Shown: positions 37,433 to 46,591, numbered from the stretch's first letter. The stretch: DNA of 64,000 nucleotides from Candidatus Puniceispirillum sp. (GCA_028382965.1 JAOEUK010000007.1:1-64000); one strand, 5' to 3'. The notes: generated from the sequence alone by a model not told the origin. A program made the numbers and translations.

Positions 37433-38338
37433 ATGACAGCGAGTATTCAGCAAATTCAGACAGCAGCCCAAGGGTGGTCAATCGAGGTGACGCCGGCAGG
37501 TGCGGCAAAAATAGATAATTTTGGAGTCTGCCTTTCACCAGGAACAACGGTCAATGTAACATTCCTGCCTGGAAGTGACCCGCTGGATACTGTTGAGGTG
37601 GCAAAAAGATTGCATAATGAGGGTATGAAAGCAGTGCCGCATTTGGCTGCACGATCGCTAAAAGATGCTGATCAACTTGATGAATTACTGGCCGCTTATC
37701 GTGTTGAGGCTGGAGTAAATGAGGTTCTTGTCATTGGTGGAGGTGTGGATCAACCGGTTGGGGCTTTTGATAATTCGTTACAAATTCTTGAAACAGGGCT
37801 ATTGCAAAAGCACGGGATTAGGCGTGTTGGCGTGGCTGGTCACCCTGAGGGCAGTCCTGATATTGAAAAAATAGAAATTGCTGAAGCGCTTCTAGCGAAG
37901 AATGCGTTGGCCAAACGTGATGGTCTCGATATGTATATTGAAACACAATTTTGTTTTGAGGCTGCAATTGTATTTGAATGGGAAAAAAATGTTCGTGAGG
38001 CAGGTAACGTATTGCCAATTCGTATTGGTGTTCCTGGACCAGCAACAATTAAAACCTTATTCAGATTTGCTCAGATTTCTGGCATAGGTCCGTCAATGCG
38101 TTTTATCTCAAAGCAGGCTCGTAATGTGTCAAAGTTGATGTTAGTGCAATCACCACATTTGTTGTTATCTGATTTAGCACAAGGTATGGCATCTGATCCC
38201 AATTGTCTAATTAAGAATCTTCATTTTTATCCGTTTGGCGGGTTTGCAAAGACAGCAGTTTATGCAAATGCGATTGCGTCTGGTGATATTCAGCTTTTGC
38301 CAAAGGGTGGCTTTGACGTTACGGACGCCAATGCATAA
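37433..38338 (+). CDS. Methylenetetrahydrofolate reductase-like protein
   Basis: This TIM-barrel flavoprotein of the MTHFR superfamily has 301 residues. Family landmarks: SIEVTPA with E18 at the position of the catalytic Glu in SFEFFPP, VPHLAARS, RVGVAGHPEGSPDIE, and TQFCFEAA. The usual ARGD segment is replaced by VIGGGVDQPVG (about 100-110), so the folate/FAD contacts differ from MetF. In this context it probably oxidises methyl-THF, or a related carrier, to methylene-THF, the reverse of its biosynthetic direction. It lies 231 bp after the previous gene, with GAGGA before the ATG, suggesting its own promoter is possible. Confidence 0.85.
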   Translation: MTASIQQIQTAAQGWSIEVTPAGAAKIDNFGVCLSPGTTVNVTFLPGSDPLDTVEVAKRLHNEGMKAVPHLAARSLKDADQLDELLAAYRVEAGVNEVLVIGGGVDQPVGAFDNSLQILETGLLQKHGIRRVGVAGHPEGSPDIEKIEIAEALLAKNALAKRDGLDMYIETQFCFEAAIVFEWEKNVREAGNVLPIRIGVPGPATIKTLFRFAQISGIGPSMRFISKQARNVSKLMLVQSPHLLLSDLAQGMASDPNCLIKNLHFYPFGGFAKTAVYANAIASGDIQLLPKGGFDVTDANA

Positions 38339-38364
38339 CATTACGTCCTTTTGAGGAGTATTTT

Positions 38365-39267
38365 ATGACTAAAACGCTTATTTCCTCAGATAAACAGGAA
38401 ATTACTATTGGGTTTGATTCGTTATTCTGCGTGATTGGTGAACGGATAAACCCAACTGGTCGAAAGCTCCTTGCAGCTGAAATGGCGGCTGGAGATTATT
38501 CTCGGGTTTTGTGTGATGCTGTTGCTCAAGTTGAAGCTGGCGCCACCATGCTTGATATAAACGCTGGTATTCCAATGGCTGATGAACCGTCAATTCTTGC
38601 GGAGGCAATCCAACGTGTTCAAAATACTGTTGATGTGCCACTTGCCATTGATAGTTCGATTGTAGCTGCGCTTGAAGCTGGTCTATCAGTCTATAAAGGC
38701 AAAGCATTGGTCAATTCGGTTACCGGTGAAGAGGAACGGCTTGAAGTTGTTTTGCCACTGGTAAAAAAATACGGCGCGGCTGTTGTGGCAATTTCAAATG
38801 ATGAAACCGGCATTTCTGAAGATCCTAATGTGCGTTATGAGGTGGCTAAGAAAATTGTTGAGCGTGCCGCTGATTTTGGGATTCCCCGCGAGGATGTTAT
38901 TGTTGACCCTCTAATTATGCCCGTTGGGGCTATCAACATGGCTGGCCGGTCTGCGCTGGATTTAATTATTCGTCTTCGCAATGAATTGAAAGTAAATACT
39001 ACTTGTGGAGCATCAAACATTTCATTTGGGTTGCCTAACCGGCGTGGGATGAATGCGGCATTTTTATCGATGGCCGCAGGCGCGGGAATGACATCAGCGA
39101 TTATGAACCCGCTTCATGCGGAAGAGATGATGGGAATCATGGGGGCAAATGTAATGAATGGGACTGATCCTGAATGCCGTCGTTGGATTAAGAAATTTCG
39201 CGAGCCAGTTGTGCTGGGTGAAGGCGGACGTGAAAGACGTCAAACCAGGCGTCAGCGCAACACCTGA
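38365..39267 (+). CDS. Methyltetrahydrofolate:corrinoid methyltransferase
   Basis: This pterin-binding TIM-barrel enzyme (MtrH/AcsE/MetH-middle-domain type, DHPS fold) has 300 residues. Pterin-site motifs are IGERINPTG at 24-32, MLDINAGIP, PLAIDSS, NSVTGEE and the classical NTTCGASNISFGLPNR. It transfers methyl groups between a corrinoid protein and THF; with the corrinoid carrier encoded 2 kb upstream it would load THF from substrate-derived methyl groups. It is preceded by GAGGAG and lies 27 bp after the MTHFR-like gene. The C-terminus is an Arg-rich tail (GGRERRQTRRQRNT), not part of the barrel. Confidence 0.92.
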   Translation: MTKTLISSDKQEITIGFDSLFCVIGERINPTGRKLLAAEMAAGDYSRVLCDAVAQVEAGATMLDINAGIPMADEPSILAEAIQRVQNTVDVPLAIDSSIVAALEAGLSVYKGKALVNSVTGEEERLEVVLPLVKKYGAAVVAISNDETGISEDPNVRYEVAKKIVERAADFGIPREDVIVDPLIMPVGAINMAGRSALDLIIRLRNELKVNTTCGASNISFGLPNRRGMNAAFLSMAAGAGMTSAIMNPLHAEEMMGIMGANVMNGTDPECRRWIKKFREPVVLGEGGRERRQTRRQRNT

Positions 39268-39294
39268 CCACGTTAGAACTTTGTTGGTGCAGCA

Positions 39295-41355
39295 ATGAAT
39301 AAACGCAATGACACGGATACTAATCATACAAACGAATTAGCCACTAAACAGGTAAAAGTGGTCTTTACCCCGTCTGGCCGCCAAGGTTTTGTGCCGGTTG
39401 GCACTCCTGTTCTCACGGCAGCGCGGCAACTTGGGGTTGATATTGATTCTGTGTGTGGTGGGCGGGCCATGTGTGGACGGTGCCAAATTGATATTGGCGT
39501 TGGCGACTTTGCCAAACACGGGCTGAAATCAGATATCGATCATCTCGCTGTAGTTACTGCGGTGGAATTGCGGTATGCAGAAAAACGTGGGCTGATTGAT
39601 GGTCGGCGCCTATCTTGTCAGGCTAAATTGTTGGGTGACGCTATCATTGATGTGCCGCCTGAAAGCCAGGTTCACAATCAGCTTGTTCGTAAAGAGGCTG
39701 ATGGCCGTAATATTGAGATGGACCCAATTGTGCGGTTGTGTTTTGTTGAAGTGCGTGAACCCGACATGCATGAGCCATCTGGCGATTTGCGCCGCTTGAT
39801 TGAAGCATTGAACAACCAATGGCCAGACCGTGTAACCAGTGATATTTGCTGTGATCTCGATGTTCTACGGCAACTTCAGCCAATATTGCGGCAAGGTAAT
39901 TGGCATGTCACGGTTGCGCTGCGCGATGGGCATCAGATCATTGCAGTTTGGCCTGGACTGAAGGAACAAGTCGTGGGTGTTGCTATTGACGTTGGATCTA
40001 CGACTATGTCGGCGCATCTGTGCGATTTGTTTAGTGGTGATGTTTTAGCCTCGACTGGAGCGATGAACCCTCAGATCAGGTTTGGTGAAGATCTGATGAG
40101 CCGTGTGTCTTATGGAATTATGAATCCGTGCGGTGCTGATGAAATGACCAGAGCAGTGATTGCTGGTTTGCAGAGCCTAATTGATTTGGCCACCAAACAA
40201 GCAGGGCTAATTTGTGACGATGTTGTTGAAGTTGTTCTGGTCGGTAACCCTGTGATGCATCACCTTTTACTTGGTATTGATCCGGTAGAGCTTGGCGGCG
40301 CACCGTTTGCACTTGCTGTTGATGCTGCGTTAGATGTTCGGGCCAGTGAAATGGGGTTTGCTATAAATCGTGGAGCACGTGTTTATATTTTGCCATGTAT
40401 AGCAGGCCATGTTGGGGCGGACGCAGCGGCTGTTGTGCTTGCTGAGGCGCCGCAAAAAGCAAATGAGATGACGTTGATTGTTGATGTTGGGACTAATGCA
40501 GAAATTCTTGTTGGTAATAAGGAGCGCTTGCTGGCTGCTTCATCGCCAACTGGCCCAGCATTTGAGGGGGCACAAATTTCATCGGGGCAGCGTGCCGCGC
40601 CTGGTGCGATTGAACGAATTCGAATTAACAAGGACACGCTAGAGCCAAAATTTCGGATTATTGGTGTGGATTTGTGGTCGGATGAAGATGGCTTTGCGGC
40701 TGCTATTGAAAAAACTGGCGTTACAGGTATTTGTGGGTCAGGGATTATCGAGGTTCTTGGTGAAATGTATCTTGCCGGCATTATCACCATGGATGGTGTG
40801 ATAGATGGCAGCAAGGCAACCACAAGCAGCCGTATTGAGGCTAATGACCGGACCTTTGCGTACCGGATTACTGATACGGTGACCGTAACTCAGAATGATG
40901 TGCGGGCAATTCAATTAGCTAAGGCTGCCCTGTATGCAGGGTTTCGTTTGCTCATGGATAAAATAGATATCCGTAAAATTGACCGTGTGGTTCTTGCCGG
41001 TGCATTTGGAACTCATATTGACCCGAAATATGCAATGATCTTGGGCATGATTCCAGATTGTTTGCTAGCTAATGTGCGTGCAGCTGGCAATTCAGCGGGA
41101 GCCGGCGCGCGTATGGCACTGCTAAATCAAGCGTCACGTCGCGAAATTGAAGCAGCTGTGCGGCAAATTGAAAAGATTGAAACTGCTCTTGAGCCTTCAT
41201 TTCAGGATCATTTCGTTAAGGCCATGGCGATACCGCATAAAAGTGATCCCTATGCTAATCTAGCAGCGGTGGTTGATTTGCCGGAACGCGTTTTAACTGA
41301 TGAAGGCGCACCAGCATTATCCGGAGGACGGCGGCGCGGAGGACGGCGGCGCTAG
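39295..41355 (+). CDS. RACo-like corrinoid activator (2Fe-2S plus ASKHA domain)
   Basis: This 686-residue protein resembles reductive activators of corrinoid proteins (RACo/RamA-like function, DUF4445). The N-terminal plant-type ferredoxin domain has C54, C60 and C63 (CGGRAMCGRC) and C108 for a [2Fe-2S] cluster. After a linker, the ASKHA ATPase fold shows AIDVGSTTMSAHL, IVDVGTNAEILVG, GICGSGIIE and LAGAFGTHIDP. It would use ATP and a low-potential electron to return Co(II) to Co(I) after accidental oxidation, as needed in an aerobe. It ends in two GGRRR units encoded by a perfect 15-bp tandem repeat. Its stop overlaps ccmD. Confidence 0.9.
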   Translation: MNKRNDTDTNHTNELATKQVKVVFTPSGRQGFVPVGTPVLTAARQLGVDIDSVCGGRAMCGRCQIDIGVGDFAKHGLKSDIDHLAVVTAVELRYAEKRGLIDGRRLSCQAKLLGDAIIDVPPESQVHNQLVRKEADGRNIEMDPIVRLCFVEVREPDMHEPSGDLRRLIEALNNQWPDRVTSDICCDLDVLRQLQPILRQGNWHVTVALRDGHQIIAVWPGLKEQVVGVAIDVGSTTMSAHLCDLFSGDVLASTGAMNPQIRFGEDLMSRVSYGIMNPCGADEMTRAVIAGLQSLIDLATKQAGLICDDVVEVVLVGNPVMHHLLLGIDPVELGGAPFALAVDAALDVRASEMGFAINRGARVYILPCIAGHVGADAAAVVLAEAPQKANEMTLIVDVGTNAEILVGNKERLLAASSPTGPAFEGAQISSGQRAAPGAIERIRINKDTLEPKFRIIGVDLWSDEDGFAAAIEKTGVTGICGSGIIEVLGEMYLAGIITMDGVIDGSKATTSSRIEANDRTFAYRITDTVTVTQNDVRAIQLAKAALYAGFRLLMDKIDIRKIDRVVLAGAFGTHIDPKYAMILGMIPDCLLANVRAAGNSAGAGARMALLNQASRREIEAAVRQIEKIETALEPSFQDHFVKAMAIPHKSDPYANLAAVVDLPERVLTDEGAPALSGGRRRGGRRR
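41323..41352 (+). repeat. Perfect 15-bp tandem repeat encoding GGRRR twice
   Basis: GGAGGACGGCGGCGC occurs at 41323-41337 and again at 41338-41352, in frame at the 3' end of the RACo-like gene, and encodes Gly-Gly-Arg-Arg-Arg twice directly before the stop codon. The GC-rich unit contrasts with its surroundings and looks like a recent duplication. Confidence 0.9.
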
Positions 41356-41358
41356 CCG
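41347..41358. terminator. Short hairpin at the RACo-like / ccmD convergent ends
   Basis: CGGC at 41347-41350 and GCCG at 41355-41358 form a small stem with loop GCTA that contains most of both stop codons. It is only 4 bp plus wobble pairs and has no adjacent U-run, so it is listed mainly because it fits the pattern of the other convergent ends. Confidence 0.25.
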
Positions 41359-41519
41359 TTGTTGTTTGGCTGTCTCTTTTGAAGATTGGCAAGTCGCTGA
41401 GCTGCCATTTTAGCCTTTTTCCAGCTAGCATAGGTTAGCCAACCCAAAGTAAGCACTGCAAAGCCATAGCTTGTCCAGATATAGCCTCCAAAACCACCCA
41501 TATCGATCACTTCTGTCAT
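41352..41519 (-). CDS. ccmD: Haem exporter protein CcmD
   Basis: A 55-residue protein is encoded directly after ccmC; its ATG overlaps the ccmC stop by one base (TAATG). It has the CcmD layout: a short N-terminus (MTEVIDMGGFGGYIWTSYGF), one membrane helix (about residues 13-33) and a basic C-terminal tail ending near QKRQPNNNG. CcmD stabilises the CcmC-CcmE haem handover complex in cytochrome c maturation. It overlaps the convergent RACo-like gene by four bases at its 3' end. Confidence 0.88.
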   Translation of the reverse strand: MTEVIDMGGFGGYIWTSYGFAVLTLGWLTYASWKKAKMAAQRLANLQKRQPNNNG

Positions 41520-42259
41520 TATGTTAGGCCTCTGGATGTTGTTTTTTCGGGGCGTAGCATCAGCGCGGCTGCGCGACGTTCGGTTAGCAAAGCCCGCATT
41601 CGCAAAATAACGACGATGGTAAAATAGGCATGGGCAGCAACTAACATAAGAATCAGCGGCGTTAGCATTGATTCGTCAATCGCCGGTCCGCCGTTACGCA
41701 ACAGGCTTGCTGGTTGGTGAAGGGTGTTCCACCAATCAACTGAAAATTTTACGATTGGTACATTGATAAGGCCAACAAGCGCTAGAAGTGCTGCTGGCCG
41801 GCTGCCGCGTTCGGCACGGTCAAAGCCATTTGCGACTGCCATGAACCCTAGATAAAAAAAGAATAGAATTAGCATCGAGGTCAACCGCGCATCCCACACC
41901 CACCAGGCTCCCCACATTGGCTTTCCCCAAAGTGAGCCGGTTAGTAGTGTCAAAAACGCAAATAAGGCCCCAACAGGGGCAATGGCCCTCGCTGCAACGT
42001 CAGCGAGGGGATGCCGCCAGACAATATAAAAGAGACCGCATAACCCAAGCCCAACATACCCAAACAATGCAAGCCAGGCTGCTGGCACATGAATATAGAT
42101 AATACGCACGGTATCGCCCTGTTGATAATCCGCAGGCGAAACAAATAGCCCCAGGTAAAGTCCAATCAACGCGCAAACGCTGCTGATGATTACAAGTGGC
42201 AACAGCAGCCGGTTGGTAATTCGCACAAAGCGGGATGGATTGGCAAAAAAATCAAACAT
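41519..42259 (-). CDS. ccmC: Haem exporter protein CcmC
   Basis: CcmC is the membrane protein that presents haem to CcmE in system I cytochrome c maturation. It has six helices and 246 residues. The periplasmic tryptophan-rich motif WGKPMWGAWWVWDARLTS is intact, and conserved histidines are present in YIHVPAAWLA and NTLHQPAS. Transcribed after ccmB with a 73-bp gap. The cytochromes c matured here would feed the CuA oxidase encoded at 3-8 kb. Confidence 0.96.
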   Translation of the reverse strand: MFDFFANPSRFVRITNRLLLPLVIISSVCALIGLYLGLFVSPADYQQGDTVRIIYIHVPAAWLALFGYVGLGLCGLFYIVWRHPLADVAARAIAPVGALFAFLTLLTGSLWGKPMWGAWWVWDARLTSMLILFFFYLGFMAVANGFDRAERGSRPAALLALVGLINVPIVKFSVDWWNTLHQPASLLRNGGPAIDESMLTPLILMLVAAHAYFTIVVILRMRALLTERRAAALMLRPEKTTSRGLT

Positions 42260-42332
42260 ACAGAACAGACATACCTTGTTTTTTCAATGGTGAAAAGGCT
42301 CTGAGTTAATTGGTCGTTATTGTCAACCGGCT

Positions 42333-43004
42333 TTAAAGTCCAGTTTCAGTCTCTCCTGTTTCAAGCGCGATTGCTGCAACCAGCGGAGCAATTGTAAGAA
42401 GAACCAAAAACACCGCCCCAAGAAGCATTAGATGTGGGCTGATGATGCCAGTCTCACTTTGCGAGGCAAGTGTCCCAAAAATTAATAACGGTATGGCCAG
42501 TGGTAAAATCAGAAGCGCCATTAATGCTGCCCCGCGCCTTGCGCCTTCGGCAAGAGCCGCCCCGATAACTCCAAGCAGGGTTAGGCCCATACTACCAAAA
42601 AGTAGCGCAACCATTAGCTGTGGGATTTGTGATACCGAAATGTTCAGCATCACTGCCATTATTGGTGTCATAATCAAAAGTGGTAATCCAGCGCTTAGCC
42701 AGTGCGAAATAGCCTTGGCCAGCGCATACCAGCCAAGTCCAAGCTTGCTAAGGCTCACTTGATCCAGCCAGCCATCGCTGACATCCTGGGCAAATAGCCG
42801 GTCAAATCCAGCCAAAATGGACAGCAAGGCGGCGATCCAGATAATCGGCACAGCAAGTGGATCAAGAATTGCCACATTTGATCCGATGGCAAGTGGAAAT
42901 AAAGAGATAATAATGACAAAAAAGATCAGCATTACCGCAAGGTCCTGCCGGTTTTCCCATGCGATCAACAAATCGCGCTCGATTTGGGCAAAAAACGGGA
43001 TCAT
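42333..43004 (-). CDS. ccmB: Haem exporter protein CcmB
   Basis: CcmB is the membrane subunit of the CcmAB ABC complex that releases holo-CcmE from CcmC. Six hydrophobic helices lie in 223 residues. The N-terminal ERDLLIAWENRQDLAVMLIFFVI and the loop DRLFAQDVSDGWLDQ are typical. Its start overlaps the ccmA stop by four bases (ATGA on the minus strand), so translation is coupled. Confidence 0.94.
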   Translation of the reverse strand: MIPFFAQIERDLLIAWENRQDLAVMLIFFVIIISLFPLAIGSNVAILDPLAVPIIWIAALLSILAGFDRLFAQDVSDGWLDQVSLSKLGLGWYALAKAISHWLSAGLPLLIMTPIMAVMLNISVSQIPQLMVALLFGSMGLTLLGVIGAALAEGARRGAALMALLILPLAIPLLIFGTLASQSETGIISPHLMLLGAVFLVLLTIAPLVAAIALETGETETGL

Positions 43005-43651
43005 TCTTGCCGCCCTGGTAGAGCTATAAATTTTGGCGATGCGTTTGCAGTAAAATCAAGATGTGTCGCAGCAAGGACCATGCCGCCCAGTGTTGCATGC
43101 GCTATTACAACCGCATCAAGCGTGGCGTTTGATAGCTGATCAAGACTTGCATTTGGTTCATCAAGAAGCCAAAGGCTATTAGCGGGGGCAAGGGCAAGCC
43201 GGGTAAGGGCGAGGCGTCTGCGTTGGCCGCGCGAGAGAAGGCGAACATTAATATTGGCGAAACCAGTAGCATCAAAGCTGGCAAGTGCCTTATCGATGGC
43301 GGCTGAGGGGTAGGGGAACCCGTTGATCTTGGCCCATCCTTTCAGATTTTCGCGCCCGCTAATGCTCCCCGACAAGCCATCATTATGTCCTACATAAATT
43401 ATCGGCACAGGGCAAAATATGTTGCCATCAGCTATTGGCAGCCGGTTTGCGATGGTTCGCAGTAATGTTGATTTACCTGCACCGTTTGGGCCAGTCAGGC
43501 AATATATGTCACCGGCCTGCTGGTGGTGTGATAATCCGTTGATAACCAAACTCATGCCCCGCAGTACTTGCAACTCTGTGATTTGCAAGCCGAAGGCTGG
43601 CAGCGATTTGGCAGCGGTGGGCTTTTTGGCTTTCAAGTGAGTATCGTTCAT
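43001..43651 (-). CDS. ccmA: Haem exporter ATPase CcmA
   Basis: CcmA is the ATPase of the CcmAB complex in cytochrome c maturation. Walker A is GPNGAGKST, the signature is LSRGQRRRLAL, and Walker B is LWLLDEPNASLD. Length is 216 residues, with an N-terminal extension of about 18 residues compared with short homologues. It is the first gene of the ccmABCD operon and is divergent from acnA. The 193-bp gap between them holds the promoters for both directions. Confidence 0.95.
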   Translation of the reverse strand: MNDTHLKAKKPTAAKSLPAFGLQITELQVLRGMSLVINGLSHHQQAGDIYCLTGPNGAGKSTLLRTIANRLPIADGNIFCPVPIIYVGHNDGLSGSISGRENLKGWAKINGFPYPSAAIDKALASFDATGFANINVRLLSRGQRRRLALTRLALAPANSLWLLDEPNASLDQLSNATLDAVVIAHATLGGMVLAATHLDFTANASPKFIALPGRQE

Positions 43652-43844
43652 AGTTACTGTTTAGCCGTGCTTGGGCCTGCGGGTCTAGAGCCTTTAGGTG
43701 TCGCACTGTCATTTTTAATGGCGCAAATACCTCTGGAAAACTGGTGGTGTTTTAGCTAACATGATAAATGACCACTTTGAGGCACTCCTCAGGCTGGCCA
43801 TCTACAATTAATGTAGGGGTTTTAACCTTGAAAAGGAGAACGCC

Positions 43845-46517
43845 ATGTCGAAGACATTGCGCGAAGCGTGTTGTACCAGCCTGAATGCCGCTGGAAAGAC
43901 ATATCATTATTACTCACTTGCTGAACTGGCAAAGACTTATCCGGCACTTGAAAAGCTGCCGTATTCGCTAAAAGTATTGTTGGAGAATCTTCTTCGCAAT
44001 GAAGATGGGGGGTCGGTTACAGCAGCTGATATCGAAGCCTTGGCAAATTGGGCCGAAAATGGCCAGAAAAGTGAGATTTCATTCCGGCCATCACGTATTC
44101 TTTTGCAAGACTTCACGGGTGTTCCCGCGGTAGTTGATCTGGCAGCGATGCGCGATGCCATGAAAAAGATTGGCGGCAATCCTGAAAAAATCAATCCTTT
44201 ATCGCCTGTGGATCTGGTGATTGATCATTCGGTGATGGTTGATCATGCAGGTGGGGCTGATGCGGCGGATAAAAATGTGGCGTTGGAATTTTCCCGCAAT
44301 CAGGAACGCTATGAATTTCTGCGGTGGGGTGCTGGCGCCTTTGATAATTTCCGCGTTGTACCGCCCGGAATGGGAATTTGCCATCAGGTGAATCTTGAAT
44401 ATCTTTCACAAACAGTCTGGACGCGTGAGGAAAATGGCAAAACCTACGCCTATCCTGATTCGGTTGTTGGCACTGATAGCCATACAACAATGGTGAATGG
44501 CCTCGCGGTTCTTGGCTGGGGTGTTGGCGGTATAGAGGCTGAGGCAGCGATGCTTGGCCAGCCAATTTCGATGCTGGTGCCGGACGTTGTTGGCTTCCGC
44601 TTAGAGGGCAAGCTTCCAGAAGGTGCAACTGCAACTGATCTAGTTCTTATGATTGTTGAATTGCTTCGTAAACGCGGTGTGGTAGGCAAGTTTGTTGAGT
44701 TTTTTGGACCGGGCCTCGACCAACTTTCACTAGCTGATCGGGCAACAATTGCCAATATGGCCCCGGAATATGGCGCAACCTGTGGGTTTTTCCCTATTGA
44801 TGAAGAAACGCTAAATTATTTAAGGCTTACAGGTCGTGATGACCAATGTGTGGAGCTTGTTGAGTCTTATGCAAAGGCACAGGGCATGTGGCGTGATACA
44901 AATGCTGCCGACCCACAATTTAGTGAAACAGCATCGCTGGACCTTTCAGCAGTAGTGACATCTCTTGCCGGTCCAAAGCGTCCACAAGACCGCGTGGCCC
45001 TGCCTGATGTTGCTACTTCATTCGCAAGCACCCTAGCTGATAGCACTGATCGTTCAAGTCCAAAATCTGTTGCGGTAAAGGGAACGGATTATGAAATTGC
45101 TGACGGTGATGTCATGATTGCGGCCATCACATCATGCACCAATACTTCAAACCCGTCAGTTTTAGTGGCTGCAGGTCTTGTTGCCAAGGCCGCTCATGAA
45201 AAAGGACTTACTGTCAAGCCGTGGGTAAAGACTTCGCTTGCACCGGGCAGTCAAGTTGTTTCAGCTTATCTTGATGAGGCTGGATTAACCCAGCATCTTG
45301 ATGCACTTGGATTTTATACGGTTGGGTATGGATGCACCACTTGTATAGGTAACTCTGGCCCGCTTGATGACGCAATTGTTGAAGCAATCCAGGATAATGA
45401 TCTGGTGGTAAGCGCGGTTCTTTCGGGTAATCGTAATTTTGAAGGCCGGGTCAGTCCGCATGCGGCGGCAAATTACCTTGCGTCACCGCCACTAGTTGTG
45501 GCCTATGCGCTAGCTGGCTCTGTTGCCAAGGTTCTCAATGACGAGCCGCTTGGCATCGATACTGATGGCAATGATGTGTTCTTGAAGGATTTATGGCCAA
45601 GTAATGACGAGATCCGAGAGGTTGTCGATCGGGTTGTATCAGCTGAAATGTATCGGGCGCGTTATGCAAATGTCTTCGAAGGCACAAAGGAATGGCAAGC
45701 GATTAGTACATCGGGTGGTTTGACCTACAATTGGAATGATGGATCAACCTACGTGCAGAACCCACCTTATTTTGAGGGAATCACGCGCGAAGTTCCTGAA
45801 ACCGCAAGTGATATTAAGGATGCCCGCATTCTGGCCCTGCTTGGCGACTCAATCACAACAGATCATATATCACCAGCGGGCGGTATTGCCCGTGATACGC
45901 CAGCAGCTGATTTCCTTACCAATCATCAGGTCCGGCCAGTTGATTTCAATTCCTTTGGTGCTAGGCGTGGCAATCATCAAGTGATGATGCGTGGCACTTT
46001 TGCCAATATTCGTCTGAAAAACATGGCAGCCGAAGGCACAACAGGTGGATTTGCTTGTCATGTGCCTTCTGGCGATGTGGCGCCACTGTTCGATGTAGCA
46101 ACACGCTATGCGGATGAAGGCACGCCATTGGTCATTATTGGTGGCAAGGAATATGGAACAGGGTCTAGCCGTGACTGGGCAGCCAAAGGCACTTATTTGC
46201 TTGGTATCAAGGCGGTGATTGTTGAGAGCTTTGAGCGTATTCATCGTTCGAACCTGATTGGGATGGGTGTTCTGCCATTGCAATTTCCGTTGGGTGTCAC
46301 CCGAGAAACCCTTGGGCTGTCTGGAAACGAGGCCATCAGTCTGACGGGTCTGTCTGGCGGTGTCGCGCCAGGTATGCTGGTTTATGCGACCTTTGTTTTT
46401 GCTGATGGGCGCATCAAGACGGTTGATCTTCTTGCCCGCATAGATACTGAAGGCGAGGCTGCCTATTTTAAGAATGGCGGTATTTTGCAATACGTACTTC
46501 GTCAGCTTGCCGCCTAA
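43845..46517 (+). CDS. acnA: Aconitate hydratase A
   Basis: This TCA-cycle enzyme interconverts citrate and isocitrate with a [4Fe-4S] cluster. The 890-residue IRP/AcnA-type architecture is complete. Cluster cysteines are in ITSCTNTSNPS and CTTCIGNSG, and the C-terminal swivel domain contains YGTGSSRDWAAKGT. A strong AAAAGGAGA ribosome-binding site lies upstream of the ATG. It appears monocistronic. A 7-bp inverted repeat (46553-46559 with 46585-46591) follows the stop and may help end the transcript. Confidence 0.97.
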   Translation: MSKTLREACCTSLNAAGKTYHYYSLAELAKTYPALEKLPYSLKVLLENLLRNEDGGSVTAADIEALANWAENGQKSEISFRPSRILLQDFTGVPAVVDLAAMRDAMKKIGGNPEKINPLSPVDLVIDHSVMVDHAGGADAADKNVALEFSRNQERYEFLRWGAGAFDNFRVVPPGMGICHQVNLEYLSQTVWTREENGKTYAYPDSVVGTDSHTTMVNGLAVLGWGVGGIEAEAAMLGQPISMLVPDVVGFRLEGKLPEGATATDLVLMIVELLRKRGVVGKFVEFFGPGLDQLSLADRATIANMAPEYGATCGFFPIDEETLNYLRLTGRDDQCVELVESYAKAQGMWRDTNAADPQFSETASLDLSAVVTSLAGPKRPQDRVALPDVATSFASTLADSTDRSSPKSVAVKGTDYEIADGDVMIAAITSCTNTSNPSVLVAAGLVAKAAHEKGLTVKPWVKTSLAPGSQVVSAYLDEAGLTQHLDALGFYTVGYGCTTCIGNSGPLDDAIVEAIQDNDLVVSAVLSGNRNFEGRVSPHAAANYLASPPLVVAYALAGSVAKVLNDEPLGIDTDGNDVFLKDLWPSNDEIREVVDRVVSAEMYRARYANVFEGTKEWQAISTSGGLTYNWNDGSTYVQNPPYFEGITREVPETASDIKDARILALLGDSITTDHISPAGGIARDTPAADFLTNHQVRPVDFNSFGARRGNHQVMMRGTFANIRLKNMAAEGTTGGFACHVPSGDVAPLFDVATRYADEGTPLVIIGGKEYGTGSSRDWAAKGTYLLGIKAVIVESFERIHRSNLIGMGVLPLQFPLGVTRETLGLSGNEAISLTGLSGGVAPGMLVYATFVFADGRIKTVDLLARIDTEGEAAYFKNGGILQYVLRQLAA

Positions 46518-46552
46518 CTGAAGGCCCTCTAAAAACGAAATCTTTATTTGAG

Positions 46553-46591
46553 CCATCTCAGGCAAAAATTTTTTATGAAAGGAAGAGATGG
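46553..46591 (+). terminator. Inverted repeat downstream of acnA
   Basis: CCATCTC at 46553-46559 and GAGATGG at 46585-46591 form a 7-bp stem with a 25-nt AT-rich loop, about 35 bp after the acnA stop. No T-run directly follows, so it is a possible rather than a clear terminator. Confidence 0.3.

Noticed and set aside
41323-41352. Tandem repeat as a CRISPR-like or mobile-element end
   Set aside because: Only two adjacent in-frame copies without spacers; it is explained as a coding duplication of GGRRR.
45870-46565. 231-codon open frame on the - strand opposite the acnA 3' end
   Set aside because: The sequence is antisense to a clear aconitase domain and the product resembles no family; its start lies in the short downstream gap without a ribosome-binding site.
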